Below are positions 28,418 to 36,313 of a stretch of 36,313 bases of DNA, one piece after another. Each line of letters opens with the position of its first letter. Position 1 is the first letter of the stretch. A model generated the notes under the pieces. It was not told the origin of the DNA. It searched no databases and saw only the letters and a program-made list of their open reading frames with translations. A program made the translations under genes and the position numbers. Origin of the DNA: Sphaerochaeta sp. Phil3 (lineage in GTDB: Bacteria > Spirochaetota > Spirochaetia > Sphaerochaetales > Sphaerochaetaceae); the NCBI GenBank assembly GCA_001940825.1, contig MSGT01000035.1, positions 1 through 36,313 of the forward strand. Reading direction: 5' to 3'.

Positions 28418-30523
28418 CTAGAAGGCAGGAACGGTTCCTGTATTCATCGAACGTAAGAACGCCTCATTGTTCTTCGTTTTGCGCATTTTGTCAATCAGGA
28501 ACTCAGTCATTTCAAGGTCCTCAAGACCATTGATGGCGTTTCTGAGTATCCAGATGCGTGCCGCCTCGTCCTTGTCCAAAAGGAGGTCCTCGCGGCGTGT
28601 TCCGCTCTTCTTTATGTTGATTGCAGGATAGAGCCTGCGGTCAGCCATTCTACGGTCGAGTACGATTTCGCTGTTGCCTGTTCCCTTGAACTCTTCGAAT
28701 ATGACCTCATCCATTCTTGAGCCGGTCTCGATGAGGGCCGATGCTATTATCGTAAGGGATCCGCCGTTCTCAATGTTCCTTGCAGCTCCAAAGAACCTCT
28801 TTGGCTTGTGGAGGGCGTTGGAATCCACACCACCGGAGAGGATCTTTCCGCTTGCAGGTACAGTCTGGTTGTAGGCGCGGGCAAGACGTGTTATGGAGTC
28901 GAGAAGTATCACTACATCCTGCTTGTGCTCGACAAGGCGTTTGGCCTTCTCTATGACCATCTCAGCAACCGTGACGTGCCTTGTTGCCTGCTCGTCGAAC
29001 GTGGAGGCGATGACCTCCCCCTTTACGTTCCTTCTCATGTCAGTGACCTCTTCAGGCCTTTCGTCTACAAGAAGCACCATGAGCTTAATCTCTGGATGGT
29101 TGGTCGTTATTGCATTGGCTATCTGCTGAAGGAGGACCGTCTTACCTGTCCTTGGAGGAGCTGTGATTAGGGCTCTCTGTCCCTTTCCAATTGGGCAGAA
29201 CAGGTTGATTATCCTCATGGATACATCGTTGTCCTTGCGCTCCGTCTCAAGGTTTATCCTCTGGTCAGGGTAAAGCGGTACGAGATTGTCGAAGCTCGTC
29301 CTCGTCTTGGCCACTATTGGAGCGTCTCCGTTCACGGTTGCTATACGAGCAAGGGCGAAGAACCTCTCGCTCTCCTTTGGATTGCGGATCTGACCCTCTA
29401 TGGTATCGCCTGTCTTGAGGTTCAGGAACTTGATGATTGCAGGCGAGACGTATACGTCTTCAGGCCCTGGAAGGTAGCTGTTCAGCGGAGATCTGAGGAA
29501 CCCGTAGCCATCGCTTAGAATCTCAAGGGTGCCAATGGTGTAGATGACGCCTTCCTTTTGGCTGAAGGTACGGATTATGTCTACGATTATCTCCTGCTTC
29601 TTGTATTCGGCATAGTCCTCTATGGAGTTTCCGGTCATTTGGGAGAGCCTTTCCTTGAGCTCCGCCATTGGAACCTGGGAGAGGTCGCTTACGAGCATTC
29701 TGTGGCTCAGGTGCTCCTGATACTCCGCACTTGGAATCGAAACGTCGTCCATTGTGAGGCCTTTCTTCTGGCCGTTGCGCTGGTCCTGCTTCTGGTTCTG
29801 GTATTTCTGGTTCTGATCGAAGCGCTTTCCCTTCTGGTTCTGGTTGCTGTTGCGCGGGTTCTGCTGGTTCTTGTTGAACTTCTGGCGCTGTTCGAACCTC
29901 TGTTCCTGTCTGTCATGCTCCTGCCTTGAATCGCCTGAAGCATCAGCGCCGTTTGAAGACTCCTCGTTGGAGTCCCTTGAAGGCTCTGCCTTCTTGTCTT
30001 CCATGGCACTCTCTTTGGAGTTGCCCTTGGCATTCGCACCTGCATCACTGGCATGGGATGCATCCTCATCGTTGGATTTGGCGCCGGCATTGGTCTCTTC
30101 ATTGGACTGGGACTGCTCCTGGGCAAGCGCCGCCTTTGCAGCCTCAGCAGCGGCCATGGCAAGCTTCTCGGCCTTGGACTTTCTGCCGCGCTTCTTCTTT
30201 GGAGGCTGCTCGGCAGCAGACTGCCCGTTGGCAGGCTGTGCGTTTGGAGATTGTTCGTTGGATTTCAGCTCAACGGAAACTCTCTCCGCAATATGCTCCA
30301 CTGCAGGCTTCTCTACAGCAACCTTCTCAACAGGCTGCGTTGCAACAGGATCTGCAAACAAATCGTAGGTCGCCTGTTCGACAGGCTTTGCCGTAGCGAT
30401 CTCTTCAGCTTTTGGAGCCACTTTTGGCTCCCTCTTCACAACAGGTTTTCTCTTAAGGATGACCTTCTTCACAGGGCGAACCGCCTGAGAGGTTTCCATC
30501 AAATCGTTGTTTTCATTGTCCAT
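28418..30523 (-). CDS. rho: Transcription termination factor Rho with long N-terminal extension
   Basis: This 701-residue protein is about 280 residues longer than E. coli Rho (419). The core begins near residue 286 (ELKERLSQM), with the RNA-binding cold-shock domain [16 protein letters not shown] (about 326-341), Walker [13 protein letters not shown] (about 454-465) and [15 protein letters not shown], then the R-loop region. The extension is low-complexity, with Lys/Arg-rich [12 protein letters not shown], Ala-rich, then Asn/Gln/Lys-rich stretches; such extensions in other bacteria add RNA binding or phase separation. GGAG lies 10 bases before ATG 30523. Gene order cinA-rho-rpmE is as in Treponema. 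Confidence 0.96.
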   Translation of the reverse strand: MDNENNDLMETSQAVRPVKKVILKRKPVVKREPKVAPKAEEIATAKPVEQATYDLFADPVATQPVEKVAVEKPAVEHIAERVSVELKSNEQSPNAQPANGQSAAEQPPKKKRGRKSKAEKLAMAAAEAAKAALAQEQSQSNEETNAGAKSNDEDASHASDAGANAKGNSKESAMEDKKAEPSRDSNEESSNGADASGDSRQEHDRQEQRFEQRQKFNKNQQNPRNSNQNQKGKRFDQNQKYQNQKQDQRNGQKKGLTMDDVSIPSAEYQEHLSHRMLVSDLSQVPMAELKERLSQMTGNSIEDYAEYKKQEIIVDIIRTFSQKEGVIYTIGTLEILSDGYGFLRSPLNSYLPGPEDVYVSPAIIKFLNLKTGDTIEGQIRNPKESERFFALARIATVNGDAPIVAKTRTSFDNLVPLYPDQRINLETERKDNDVSMRIINLFCPIGKGQRALITAPPRTGKTVLLQQIANAITTNHPEIKLMVLLVDERPEEVTDMRRNVKGEVIASTFDEQATRHVTVAEMVIEKAKRLVEHKQDVVILLDSITRLARAYNQTVPASGKILSGGVDSNALHKPKRFFGAARNIENGGSLTIIASALIETGSRMDEVIFEEFKGTGNSEIVLDRRMADRRLYPAINIKKSGTRREDLLLDKDEAARIWILRNAINGLEDLEMTEFLIDKMRKTKNNEAFLRSMNTGTVPAF

Positions 30524-30670
30524 GTACTAGATTCTCCAACGAAAGTCTCCAAACGCCCCACAGCTTTGGCCAAAAGACCTGCACACCTTCACGTCAAAGA
30601 CGAATCGTTTCAAAATTTTAAGAATAGATGGGATTTGCTTTCTAACGGACCCAACGGCCCAATCACAGGT

Positions 30671-32059
30671 TCAAATATATACCCAGGAGGAAGCCATGTC
30701 AACAACGGATCCTCCCTTTGCATACTCCAAGGCAAGAAGCATCATTGCAACTGCGAACTTTCTTCTCACGGAGTCCCTTGAATTGGCGGATACATTCACC
30801 CTTACGGCCTCAGTGTCCCTAATAGAAGACGAAAGGCCAATGTAGGCAGTGCCGACAGGTTTTCCGCCCTCTGCACCGCCAGGACCTGCAATGCCCGTGA
30901 TGGAAACAGCTATGCTGGAACCTGAAAGCCTTCTCATTCCGTCAGCCATCTGCTTGGCGCACTGCTCGCTCACAGGCCCCACCGCAGGGTCCTCCAACAT
31001 GGAGGCATCCACTCCAAGGATTCCAGCCTTGGCCGCATTGGCATACGTTGCAGCACCACCCCAGAACCAGGAAGAGCTTCCAGAGCGGTCAGTAAGGAGC
31101 TTTGACGCAAAGCCTGCCGTAGCGCTCTCTGCAGTGCTTATGGTAAGGCCGTTCTCCTCAAGATAGGATGAAAGGAGGTCAACGGCCTCGTGCTCGCCCT
31201 TTTCAAGCAGTCCACGTCCCATTACAGACGAGAGCTTTGCCTCGAACTCCTTGCGTGATTCTTCACAACCACCGTCCACATAAAGACTTATCTTGAACGG
31301 TTGAAAACGCGTCCCCCACGACACTCCATCAACGGCACAGGCCTCGCACAAATCCTCAAGCTTGGCCTCTGGCACCATGTACACAGAAAACTCGTCGCGC
31401 CTCAGATCCTCACAGCCCGATATCCTTGCCAAGAACGGTCTGACGTGATTGTAGAACATGTACTGCATCTCACTTGGAGGTCCCGGCATTGCAACGACAA
31501 GCACTTCATGGGAGACGGAAGGCTCTGAGACATCGGTCTTGGATCCGTCCGTGGGATTGGCCTTGACGGAGAACGTCCCCTTGAATCCAGGTGCGGTTCC
31601 CTTGGGGTTTGGGATTTCATCGAAGCCACGTGGGATGTAGGCCTGCCGTTCGTTGGCGCCCCAGATGCGGTCGCCAAGGCGGGCATAGACTTCGTTCCAG
31701 GCCGTTTCGTTGCGCTCGAGGGGAACGCCCGCAAGGTCTGCTATGGCTTGGCGCGTCATGTCGTCGCATGTTGGACCAAGGCCTCCTGTGACGATTATCA
31801 CGCCGCTGTCTGAAACCGCGTGTTCGAGTTCGTGGGAGATGGATCCGTCGTCAGGAACAATCGAGGCCCTGTGGATGCTGTAACCCAGTTTGGTAAGCTC
31901 GCCGGCAAGAAGGGGGATGTGTCTGTCCTGGATGATCCCGCAGGTGAGCTCGGTTCCTATTATGAATATGGAGACCGCCTTTGGATTGGTTCCACGAGCA
32001 TTCTCAGAAGAAGTTCCATACACCACCGCATTGGCGTTTTCACGACCGGTTTCAGGCAT
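30671..32059 (-). CDS. cinA: CinA-family protein: NMN deamidase/ADP-ribose pyrophosphatase-like
   Basis: This 462-residue protein has two parts. The N-terminal MoCF-like (COG1058) domain shows IGTELTCGIIQD, then VTGGLGPTCDDMTR. The C-terminal PncC (COG1546) domain shows STAESATAGF, ITGIAGPGG and GKPVGTAYIGL, and would convert nicotinamide mononucleotide to nicotinic acid mononucleotide in pyridine-nucleotide salvage. ATG 32059 overlaps the lnt stop by 8 bases and has GAAGGAAG before it, so translation is coupled to lnt. The linker region between domains is longer than usual, with Asp/Ser-rich sequence. Confidence 0.92.
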   Translation of the reverse strand: MPETGRENANAVVYGTSSENARGTNPKAVSIFIIGTELTCGIIQDRHIPLLAGELTKLGYSIHRASIVPDDGSISHELEHAVSDSGVIIVTGGLGPTCDDMTRQAIADLAGVPLERNETAWNEVYARLGDRIWGANERQAYIPRGFDEIPNPKGTAPGFKGTFSVKANPTDGSKTDVSEPSVSHEVLVVAMPGPPSEMQYMFYNHVRPFLARISGCEDLRRDEFSVYMVPEAKLEDLCEACAVDGVSWGTRFQPFKISLYVDGGCEESRKEFEAKLSSVMGRGLLEKGEHEAVDLLSSYLEENGLTISTAESATAGFASKLLTDRSGSSSWFWGGAATYANAAKAGILGVDASMLEDPAVGPVSEQCAKQMADGMRRLSGSSIAVSITGIAGPGGAEGGKPVGTAYIGLSSSIRDTEAVRVNVSANSRDSVRRKFAVAMMLLALEYAKGGSVVDMASSWVYI

Positions 32060-33830
32060 GTGACTTCCTTCTTCGCACTGCATCCACAATCATCAGGACG
32101 GCACCTGCAGCAAGCACGGCATACGAAACGTATGTGCATATCTGCGCAGACAAATCAACAGTCCTCGAGTAGAGGGTGTAGCCGTAGGTATCGCCGCTGT
32201 AGACAGGGACGTCCCATATCTTCCAACCCATCTTGAACGGCTCCATCTCGCCTTGGACCTTGCCGTCAGGGGTTATGAGACATGTGATTCCACTGTTGGT
32301 TCCACGTATGGTGGTGCGCCTGTTCTCAACGGATCTGAACACAGCCATTGCCATGTGCTGCCTTTCAGCGGCGACGGAACCGGACCATGAGTCGTTCGTC
32401 ATGTTGACTATTAGATCCGCACCGGCTGTGACGAAGTTTGCGCATATATAGCCAAAGACGTCCTCAAAGCATATAGGGGTCGAGAACGTTATACCATTGG
32501 AGGTCTCGAACACGACTGACTCCGTTCCCTTCTCCCACCAGTGGTAGTCGTTGGCCTTGAGCAGGTTGTACAGCCAAGGAAGCTGCTTCTCATAAGGGAA
32601 GTGCTCCGTGAACGGAACAAGGTGCTGTTTGCGGTAGGACTGTTTTATCTCCCCATCGTCGAAGAGTATGACGGAGTTGTAGTCAAGCTTGTTCCAGTCT
32701 CCGTTCTCATCGTAGGCCGGCTGGGATTCGTCCTTTATCACGCCTGAAGGGTTGCCTGTAAGAAGAGGAACTCCAAGATTGGTTCCAAACTCGACGAACT
32801 GGTCAACAAGGTCCTGGATCTCCCTAAGGTAATCGAAGGCCGCCCCTTCGTCGTCGCCTTCGTATGGGTGCTGGGTGTACCAGTCAACTGAAGGCACGAA
32901 CGCGGTCTCTGACCATATTATCATGTCAGGGTTCTGGATCATGGCCTCAAGGCTCATGCGCGAAAGGTTCAGGAAGTTGCGCTTGTACGTATCGTAGCCG
33001 CCCTTCCAGGAATCGGCGTTGTGCTGGACGGTGGCGACTCTGAAGGAGTTGTCCTCGTCCGCATTCTTCCAATACGAAAGGGTTGCGATTCCGTAGATTA
33101 TCTGAGCTACCAGAAGCACGGCGTATGCAATCACCACGACCTTGTTGTCCTTGAGGTGTTGGACAAGTCCCCGTGAATGCACCGTCTTGGTCCTGCTGAA
33201 ATGATCGCAACACCACGCTCCAAGGAATGCCTGTGGAAGCACCAGCATGAAGTTGAGACCCCATATTCCAAAGAGGTCCGCAATCTGTATGAGAACCTTG
33301 TATCTATAGAGTGCGTATGCAATTGTTCCATAGGGATATCCTGCAAACCAGCTTTGAGACACATACGAATAGGCGACCCATATTATGGCCTGGAAAAAAG
33401 GTATGAGCTTTGGTGCAGTATTTGAAAGCCTGTCGCCAAGGACCTTTGATGCCGCTGCATTGGAAAACCAGCTATCAGCAGCTTTGAGCGCAAGGAAGAG
33501 AAGAACCATCTCCACCGCCTTTATGAACGTGACAAGAAGGATGGCATAGGGATGGAACGTCGAGAGCCAATAGTTGAACACGGCATAGTAGACGAATCCA
33601 TAAAGGAAGCCATACAAAGCTGTCACCTTCCAGGAGGTGTTCCTTATGACGGCGAATACAGGAATGAGGGCGAAGAACGCCAGAAATCCGAATCCGTTGT
33701 TCGAAATGAAGCTTGGATGCGCCATCGAAAGAAGAAGCGCAGAGCCTAATAACAGAGCAACCTCAGAGCACACAGTCCCGAGGTTGCGTCTGCGTAGAAC
33801 CTTGTCGTTTACGCTTAGAATACTGGTCAT
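32052..33830 (-). CDS. lnt: Apolipoprotein N-acyltransferase
   Basis: This 592-residue inner-membrane enzyme adds the third fatty acid to the N-terminal cysteine of lipoproteins. About six N-terminal hydrophobic helices (residues 15-215) precede a nitrilase domain with the catalytic triad: Glu in IIWSETAFVP, Lys in YRKQHLVPF, and Cys in PICFEDVFGY. A C-terminal hydrophobic segment (about 560-580) follows. It is longer than E. coli Lnt (512) through loop insertions, common in spirochaetes. ATG 33830 has AAGGAAAT directly upstream; it begins 17 bases after the hup stop. Confidence 0.94.
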   Translation of the reverse strand: MTSILSVNDKVLRRRNLGTVCSEVALLLGSALLLSMAHPSFISNNGFGFLAFFALIPVFAVIRNTSWKVTALYGFLYGFVYYAVFNYWLSTFHPYAILLVTFIKAVEMVLLFLALKAADSWFSNAAASKVLGDRLSNTAPKLIPFFQAIIWVAYSYVSQSWFAGYPYGTIAYALYRYKVLIQIADLFGIWGLNFMLVLPQAFLGAWCCDHFSRTKTVHSRGLVQHLKDNKVVVIAYAVLLVAQIIYGIATLSYWKNADEDNSFRVATVQHNADSWKGGYDTYKRNFLNLSRMSLEAMIQNPDMIIWSETAFVPSVDWYTQHPYEGDDEGAAFDYLREIQDLVDQFVEFGTNLGVPLLTGNPSGVIKDESQPAYDENGDWNKLDYNSVILFDDGEIKQSYRKQHLVPFTEHFPYEKQLPWLYNLLKANDYHWWEKGTESVVFETSNGITFSTPICFEDVFGYICANFVTAGADLIVNMTNDSWSGSVAAERQHMAMAVFRSVENRRTTIRGTNSGITCLITPDGKVQGEMEPFKMGWKIWDVPVYSGDTYGYTLYSRTVDLSAQICTYVSYAVLAAGAVLMIVDAVRRRKSHA

Positions 33831-33847
33831 ATTTCCTTGTTGAGACT

Positions 33848-34156
33848 TCAGTCTTCCTGGCGGAGATCCCAAACGAGATCCTTGAGCTCCTTGCCAGGGC
33901 GGAACACTGCGACTCCGTGGGTGTCTACTGCAACGAGTTCACCGGTCTTTGGATTCCTTGCCTTCTCTCTGCCCTTGCGGGTTCTGACTTCAAATGTTCC
34001 AAAGCCTCTGAGCTCGATGATCTTCTCTTCCTTGAGTCCGTCCTTGACCTCCTCGAAGAATGCATCGACTATCTCATGGATGTCGTTCCTATTTGCACCC
34101 AACTTGTCGTGTAGATGTTCAATGATTACAGCCTTTGTAAGTTTTGTCTTTGCCAT
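33848..34156 (-). CDS. hup: HU-family DNA-binding protein
   Basis: This 102-residue nucleoid protein bends and compacts DNA as a dimer. The signature RGFGTFEVRTRKGREKARNP-x-T and the tip-of-arm proline are present, and GVAVFRPGKELK is the usual C-terminal strand. It is slightly longer than E. coli HU (90) through a short C-terminal tail LVWDLRQED. ATG 34156 is chosen for GGAGG six bases upstream; the frame is open further upstream without a ribosome site. It lies 20 bases after rpsT and 17 before lnt. Confidence 0.95.
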   Translation of the reverse strand: MAKTKLTKAVIIEHLHDKLGANRNDIHEIVDAFFEEVKDGLKEEKIIELRGFGTFEVRTRKGREKARNPKTGELVAVDTHGVAVFRPGKELKDLVWDLRQED

Positions 34157-34176
34157 AACATTCCTCCGTAGAAGGC

Positions 34177-34434
34177 TCAAGCCATCTTGTTGAATTTGTT
34201 GTTCATTCTGGACTTCTTTCTGTCAGCTGTGTTGTGGTGGATGATGCCCTTGTTTGCAGCAGTATCCATAAGCTTGAAACTGAGTCTCATGGCCTCTTCC
34301 GCTGCGGCCTTGTCGTTTGCTGCGACTGCGGCGTCGAACTTCTTGATAGCTGTGCGGAATGTGCTCTTTGTCTCGCGGTTTCTAAGCCTTCTCTCCTTAC
34401 TCTGACGATCTCTCTTAACTGCAGAACGATTCAC
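34177..34434 (-). CDS. rpsT: Ribosomal protein bS20
   Basis: This 85-residue helical small-subunit protein shows the usual basic start (NRSAVKRDRQSKERR) and the core FDAAVAANDKAAAEEA, with the C-terminal KGIIHHNTADRKKSR. The start codon is GTG 34434, five bases after GGAGG; an upstream TTG lies inside the ribosome site. It is the first gene of the rpsT-hup-lnt-cinA-rho-rpmE cluster. A hairpin immediately before the ribosome site could adjust initiation. Confidence 0.95.
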   Translation of the reverse strand: MNRSAVKRDRQSKERRLRNRETKSTFRTAIKKFDAAVAANDKAAAEEAMRLSFKLMDTAANKGIIHHNTADRKKSRMNNKFNKMA

Positions 34435-34448
34435 TGTAACCTCCAAAA

Positions 34449-34497
34449 TATCTTCATCAAGATAAAATACTTATAACATTATTGGCTGTCCACGCAA
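34449..34497 (-). promoter_or_regulatory. rpsT promoter and leader hairpin
   Basis: TTGCGT (34492-34497), a 16-base spacer and TATAAG (34470-34475) form the promoter. The leader then folds into TATCTT-CATC-AAGATA (34449-34464, as read on the plus strand), a perfect 6-bp stem ending five bases before GGAGG. S20 is feedback-regulated in other bacteria, so this hairpin is a candidate site for control. Confidence 0.55.
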
Positions 34498-34587
34498 AAG
34501 AACAGCGATACAAAACATATCACAGACAATAAAACTGGTCAATACAACACTTTAGAGGAATTTGCAAAACTACACCCTTTCTGCTCG

Positions 34588-34617
34588 TTGACACCTTCTC
34601 TTCCATGATGGTACCAT
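34588..34617 (+). promoter_or_regulatory. Promoter of the CsoR-family gene
   Basis: TTGACA (34588-34593) and TACCAT (34612-34617) are 18 bases apart. The -10 lies within a perfect 10-bp palindrome, ATGGTACCAT (34608-34617). Confidence 0.5.
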
Positions 34618-34624
34618 CCGTATA

Positions 34625-34642
34625 TATACCACCGGAGGTATA
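34625..34642 (+). promoter_or_regulatory. CsoR-like operator overlapping the ribosome site
   Basis: TATACCACC (34625-34633) and GGAGGTATA (34634-34642) form an 8-of-9 inverted repeat. This matches the TATACC...GGTATA pattern with a G/C-rich centre that CsoR/RcnR-type proteins bind. It covers the Shine-Dalgarno sequence GGAGG and ends three bases before ATG 34646, so binding would stop expression of the repressor gene itself. Confidence 0.7.
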
Positions 34643-34645
34643 AGC

Positions 34646-34924
34646 ATGAAGAAACAACAGTCAACAGAACAAAACCTTAAAAGCAGACTCCACAAAATCG
34701 TAGGCCAGCTCCAAGGCATAGATAAAATGCTCGACAAAGGAGCTTCCAGCGAAGAAATCCTCGTCCAGCTCAATGCAGCCCGGTCAGCCCTTCTCAGCTG
34801 TGGAAAGATAGTCCTCGAGGGTCAAATCAAGGACAGTCTTGCCAATGGACTCGAACCTGAAGATGCAAAGGCCATAGTTGAAAGGCTCACCACTTCAGTG
34901 GAACGCTTCTCAAGCATGATGTAG
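34646..34924 (+). CDS. CsoR/FrmR-family (DUF156) repressor with altered sensor residues
   Basis: This 92-residue, all-helical tetrameric repressor shows the family start LHKIVGQLQGIDKML and later LNAARSALL. The metal or aldehyde ligands are changed: the family Cys in C-x-D/E-I-L is Ser35 (SEEIL), the His of L-E-G-H is Gln60 (LEGQIKDS), and the further Cys is Ser64. A Cys52 is present at an unusual place. So the sensed signal probably differs from Cu, Ni/Co or formaldehyde. The operator over its own ribosome site suggests self-regulation. It stands alone, facing the PSP1 gene tail-to-tail (21-bp gap); no metal exporter is adjacent. Confidence 0.85.
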   Translation: MKKQQSTEQNLKSRLHKIVGQLQGIDKMLDKGASSEEILVQLNAARSALLSCGKIVLEGQIKDSLANGLEPEDAKAIVERLTTSVERFSSMM

Positions 34925-34945
34925 GGAATGAGGGACGCTCCACCG

Positions 34946-36100
34946 TCAGTTGGACAGAAGCTCTTCCTGAAAGTCTCTGTCCACCTCCCAATGCCCGGTA
35001 TCCGAGTTGAAGCGGACCTCCTCCCTTGGCACAAGGTAGGAGCGTCCTTCGCTGCCGGACACCGTTATCTTATGGGACAGTATGTTGACCTCCTGCACCC
35101 TGAAGAGCTCTCCTCCTATCTTGAGCCTTGAGCCCTCTGGTGGATACGCCTGCTTCTCCTCGCAGTAGAAGTCGTATTCGTAGCTAAGGCAACACAGCAG
35201 CCTTCCACAAGGCCCCGATATCTTCATGGAGTTGAGCGAAAGGTTCTGCTCCTTGGCCATCTTTATGGTAACGGGATTTAGCTTGTCTGAGACGCAGTGG
35301 CAGCAGAAGTCCCTTCCGCACACGGCAAGACCGCCAAGAACCCTTGACTCGTCTCGTACACCAATCTGTCTAAGCTCTATCCTCATTCTGAAAACGGCGA
35401 CAAGGTCCTTGACGAGCTCTCTGAAGTCAACTCTGTCATCTGCGGTGAAGAAGAAAAGTGCCTTTGGCTCTGAAAGCAGGAAGTGGGCGGTCACAAGCTT
35501 CATGTCAAGCTTGTGCTTCTCTATCTTCTCTCTACAGACCTTTATGGCATCCTGCTCGTCCTTCATGTTCTGTGCATATCTTTGGAGTTCTTCAGGAGTC
35601 GCCATGTGGGATATCCATGGAACGTCTCCATCCACCTCCACCATCTGAGGCTCTTCGTATGCCTGATCCCATACATTGGAATCATCTACGTCCTCCCTCT
35701 CTTCCACGAAGGACGTCTTGGTCTCGCTCACGATCTCGAACTTTGGAAGGGGCCCAAGCGAAAGCCTTCTGCCATTGGCTTCGAAGACCACTTCATCCTC
35801 AACGACATAGCCCGTCGCTGCAAGCGGCTGATCCTCTTCCACCCTTTCAGGATCTCTGGAAGGTGCGAAGTGGCACGCCCCTTTGCATTTGGCACAACCT
35901 GGCTTGTATTCCTTTCCTATGCTGGAGGCAGACCCAACAACGATTCCCATATCAAGGCCGTATCTCGTTGGAGACACGACATGGGTCCCTGGGTAATACA
36001 CGCTGTCGCTTGCACAGACCGTAAGGTCGTTGCTGCTAGGGGTCTTCACTAGATAGATATATGCTCTCTGAACCTGCTCTTCACCGGTGTTCTTCTTCAT
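34946..36100 (-). CDS. PSP1-domain protein (RicT/YaaT-like) with central insertion
   Basis: This 384-residue protein has the PSP1 C-terminal domain split by an insertion. The N-terminal part (residues 10-65, then PGCAKCKGAC) leads to an acidic insert (about residues 80-175) before the family helix ELQRYAQNMKDEQDA and EKIEKHKLDMKL. The core shows FFTADDRVDFRELVKDL, RIELRQIGVRDE and GGLAVCGRDFCCHC, with many cysteines; in B. subtilis the RicT homologue shares [4Fe-4S] clusters with RicA and RicF and helps RNase Y. AAGGAA lies before ATG 36100. It is monocistronic. Confidence 0.88.
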   Translation of the reverse strand: MKKNTGEEQVQRAYIYLVKTPSSNDLTVCASDSVYYPGTHVVSPTRYGLDMGIVVGSASSIGKEYKPGCAKCKGACHFAPSRDPERVEEDQPLAATGYVVEDEVVFEANGRRLSLGPLPKFEIVSETKTSFVEEREDVDDSNVWDQAYEEPQMVEVDGDVPWISHMATPEELQRYAQNMKDEQDAIKVCREKIEKHKLDMKLVTAHFLLSEPKALFFFTADDRVDFRELVKDLVAVFRMRIELRQIGVRDESRVLGGLAVCGRDFCCHCVSDKLNPVTIKMAKEQNLSLNSMKISGPCGRLLCCLSYEYDFYCEEKQAYPPEGSRLKIGGELFRVQEVNILSHKITVSGSEGRSYLVPREEVRFNSDTGHWEVDRDFQEELLSN

Positions 36101-36198
36101 TTCGTTTCCTTATGTGTACGCATGAGTCCTAGTCCACTAGGCCAATGGCACACCACTTCAATAGTACCTGCGAACGAGCCTCTAATCAAGCATTAACG

Positions 36199-36265
36199 AA
36201 TCCGTACGTAATCCGTGCGCCCCATGAGTCCCATGAGCCCCGTGCGTTCCATTCATCCCGTAATG
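36199..36265. repeat. Third, diverged decamer-like array
   Basis: Units of 9-11 bp follow one another: AATCCGTACGT, AATCCGTGCGC, CCCATGAGT, CCCATGAGC, CCCGTGCGTT, CCATTCATC. On the minus strand they read ATGGAACGC, ACGGGGCTC, ATGGGACTC, ATGGGGCGC, closely like units of the array at 13082-13151 (ATGGGCGCT, GTGGGGCTCA, ATGGGACGCT). There is no gene here. The relation is by eye and the period is less regular than in the arrays around the RAYT-like gene. Confidence 0.5.
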
Positions 36266-36290
36266 TCATAAACCGAGTTTTGAACAAAAG

Positions 36291-36313
36291 AAAAAGGGGC
36301 TGTAACAAAAGTC
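36291..36313 (+). repeat. Insertion-sequence-like terminal repeat at right contig edge
   Basis: The last 23 bases match the copy at 327-348 and the inverted copy at 1-20. The end faces right, so the element would continue beyond the contig. With the copy at base 1 this makes both contig ends fall in the same multicopy sequence. Confidence 0.65.

Overview
This 36.3-kb contig looks like the chromosome of a gut-associated spirochaete (Treponema or Sphaerochaeta relatives) that has received DNA from a Firmicute. Two things point to a spirochaete. The right-hand third carries the gene order rpsT-hup-lnt-cinA-rho-rpmE, which I recall from Treponema pallidum. There is also a signal-peptide, beta-barrel-like surface protein, and Rho has a long low-complexity N-terminal extension. 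The species cannot be fixed from sequence alone.

Layout. (1) 1-348 is AT-rich DNA between copies of an insertion-sequence-like terminal repeat; the same repeat ends the contig at 36291-36313, so the contig probably stops at insertion sequences. (2) 479-8240 is a GC-rich, all-plus-strand cassette of clostridial appearance: a TetR regulator, four methyltransferases (one frameshifted), two alpha/beta hydrolases, a thiazoline-carboxylate-hydrolase-like protein, a ZIP metal transporter, a membrane protein and a ruined ketopantoate-reductase-like gene whose end is fused to a transposase C-terminus (8242-8490). (3) 8917-12408 (minus strand) holds an AlbA_2/ATPase-type regulator with a large operator-like palindrome, then the potassium uptake genes ktrA and ktrB. 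(4) 12659-13992 has a small conserved protein facing a RAYT-like (REP-associated HUH) transposase bracketed by two inverted arrays of 10-bp repeats. (5) 14103-18923 (minus) is a lipase, YihY, mannose-6-phosphate isomerase and outer-membrane protein run. (6) 19151-24129 has a YfcE-type phosphodiesterase overlapping tail-to-tail with an aldehyde:ferredoxin oxidoreductase, then a nucleoside kinase and a small zinc-ribbon membrane protein. (7) 24353-24566 looks like an unannotated type I toxin-antitoxin locus: a 25-codon hydrophobic peptide and a convergent antisense RNA. (8) 24820-27941 holds nifU, nifS and a galactokinase-like GHMP protein. (9) 28135-34434 is the housekeeping cluster rpsT-hup-lnt-cinA-rho-rpmE. 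(10) 34588-36100 has a CsoR/FrmR-family repressor with its own operator and a PSP1-domain protein, followed by a third decamer array.

How the parts work together. The core genes cover iron-sulfur assembly (nifS/nifU), lipoprotein acylation (lnt), transcription termination (rho), DNA packing (hup), translation (rpsT, rpmE) and potassium balance (ktrAB). The most notable accessory content is the RAYT with its decamer arrays, the toxin/antisense pair, and the imported methyltransferase-transporter cassette, which is already decaying. Several genes (nifS, the nucleoside kinase, yfcE) have a promoter -10 element placed so that transcription would start at or within a few bases of the start codon, which suggests leaderless mRNAs. 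No tRNA, rRNA or CRISPR array was seen.
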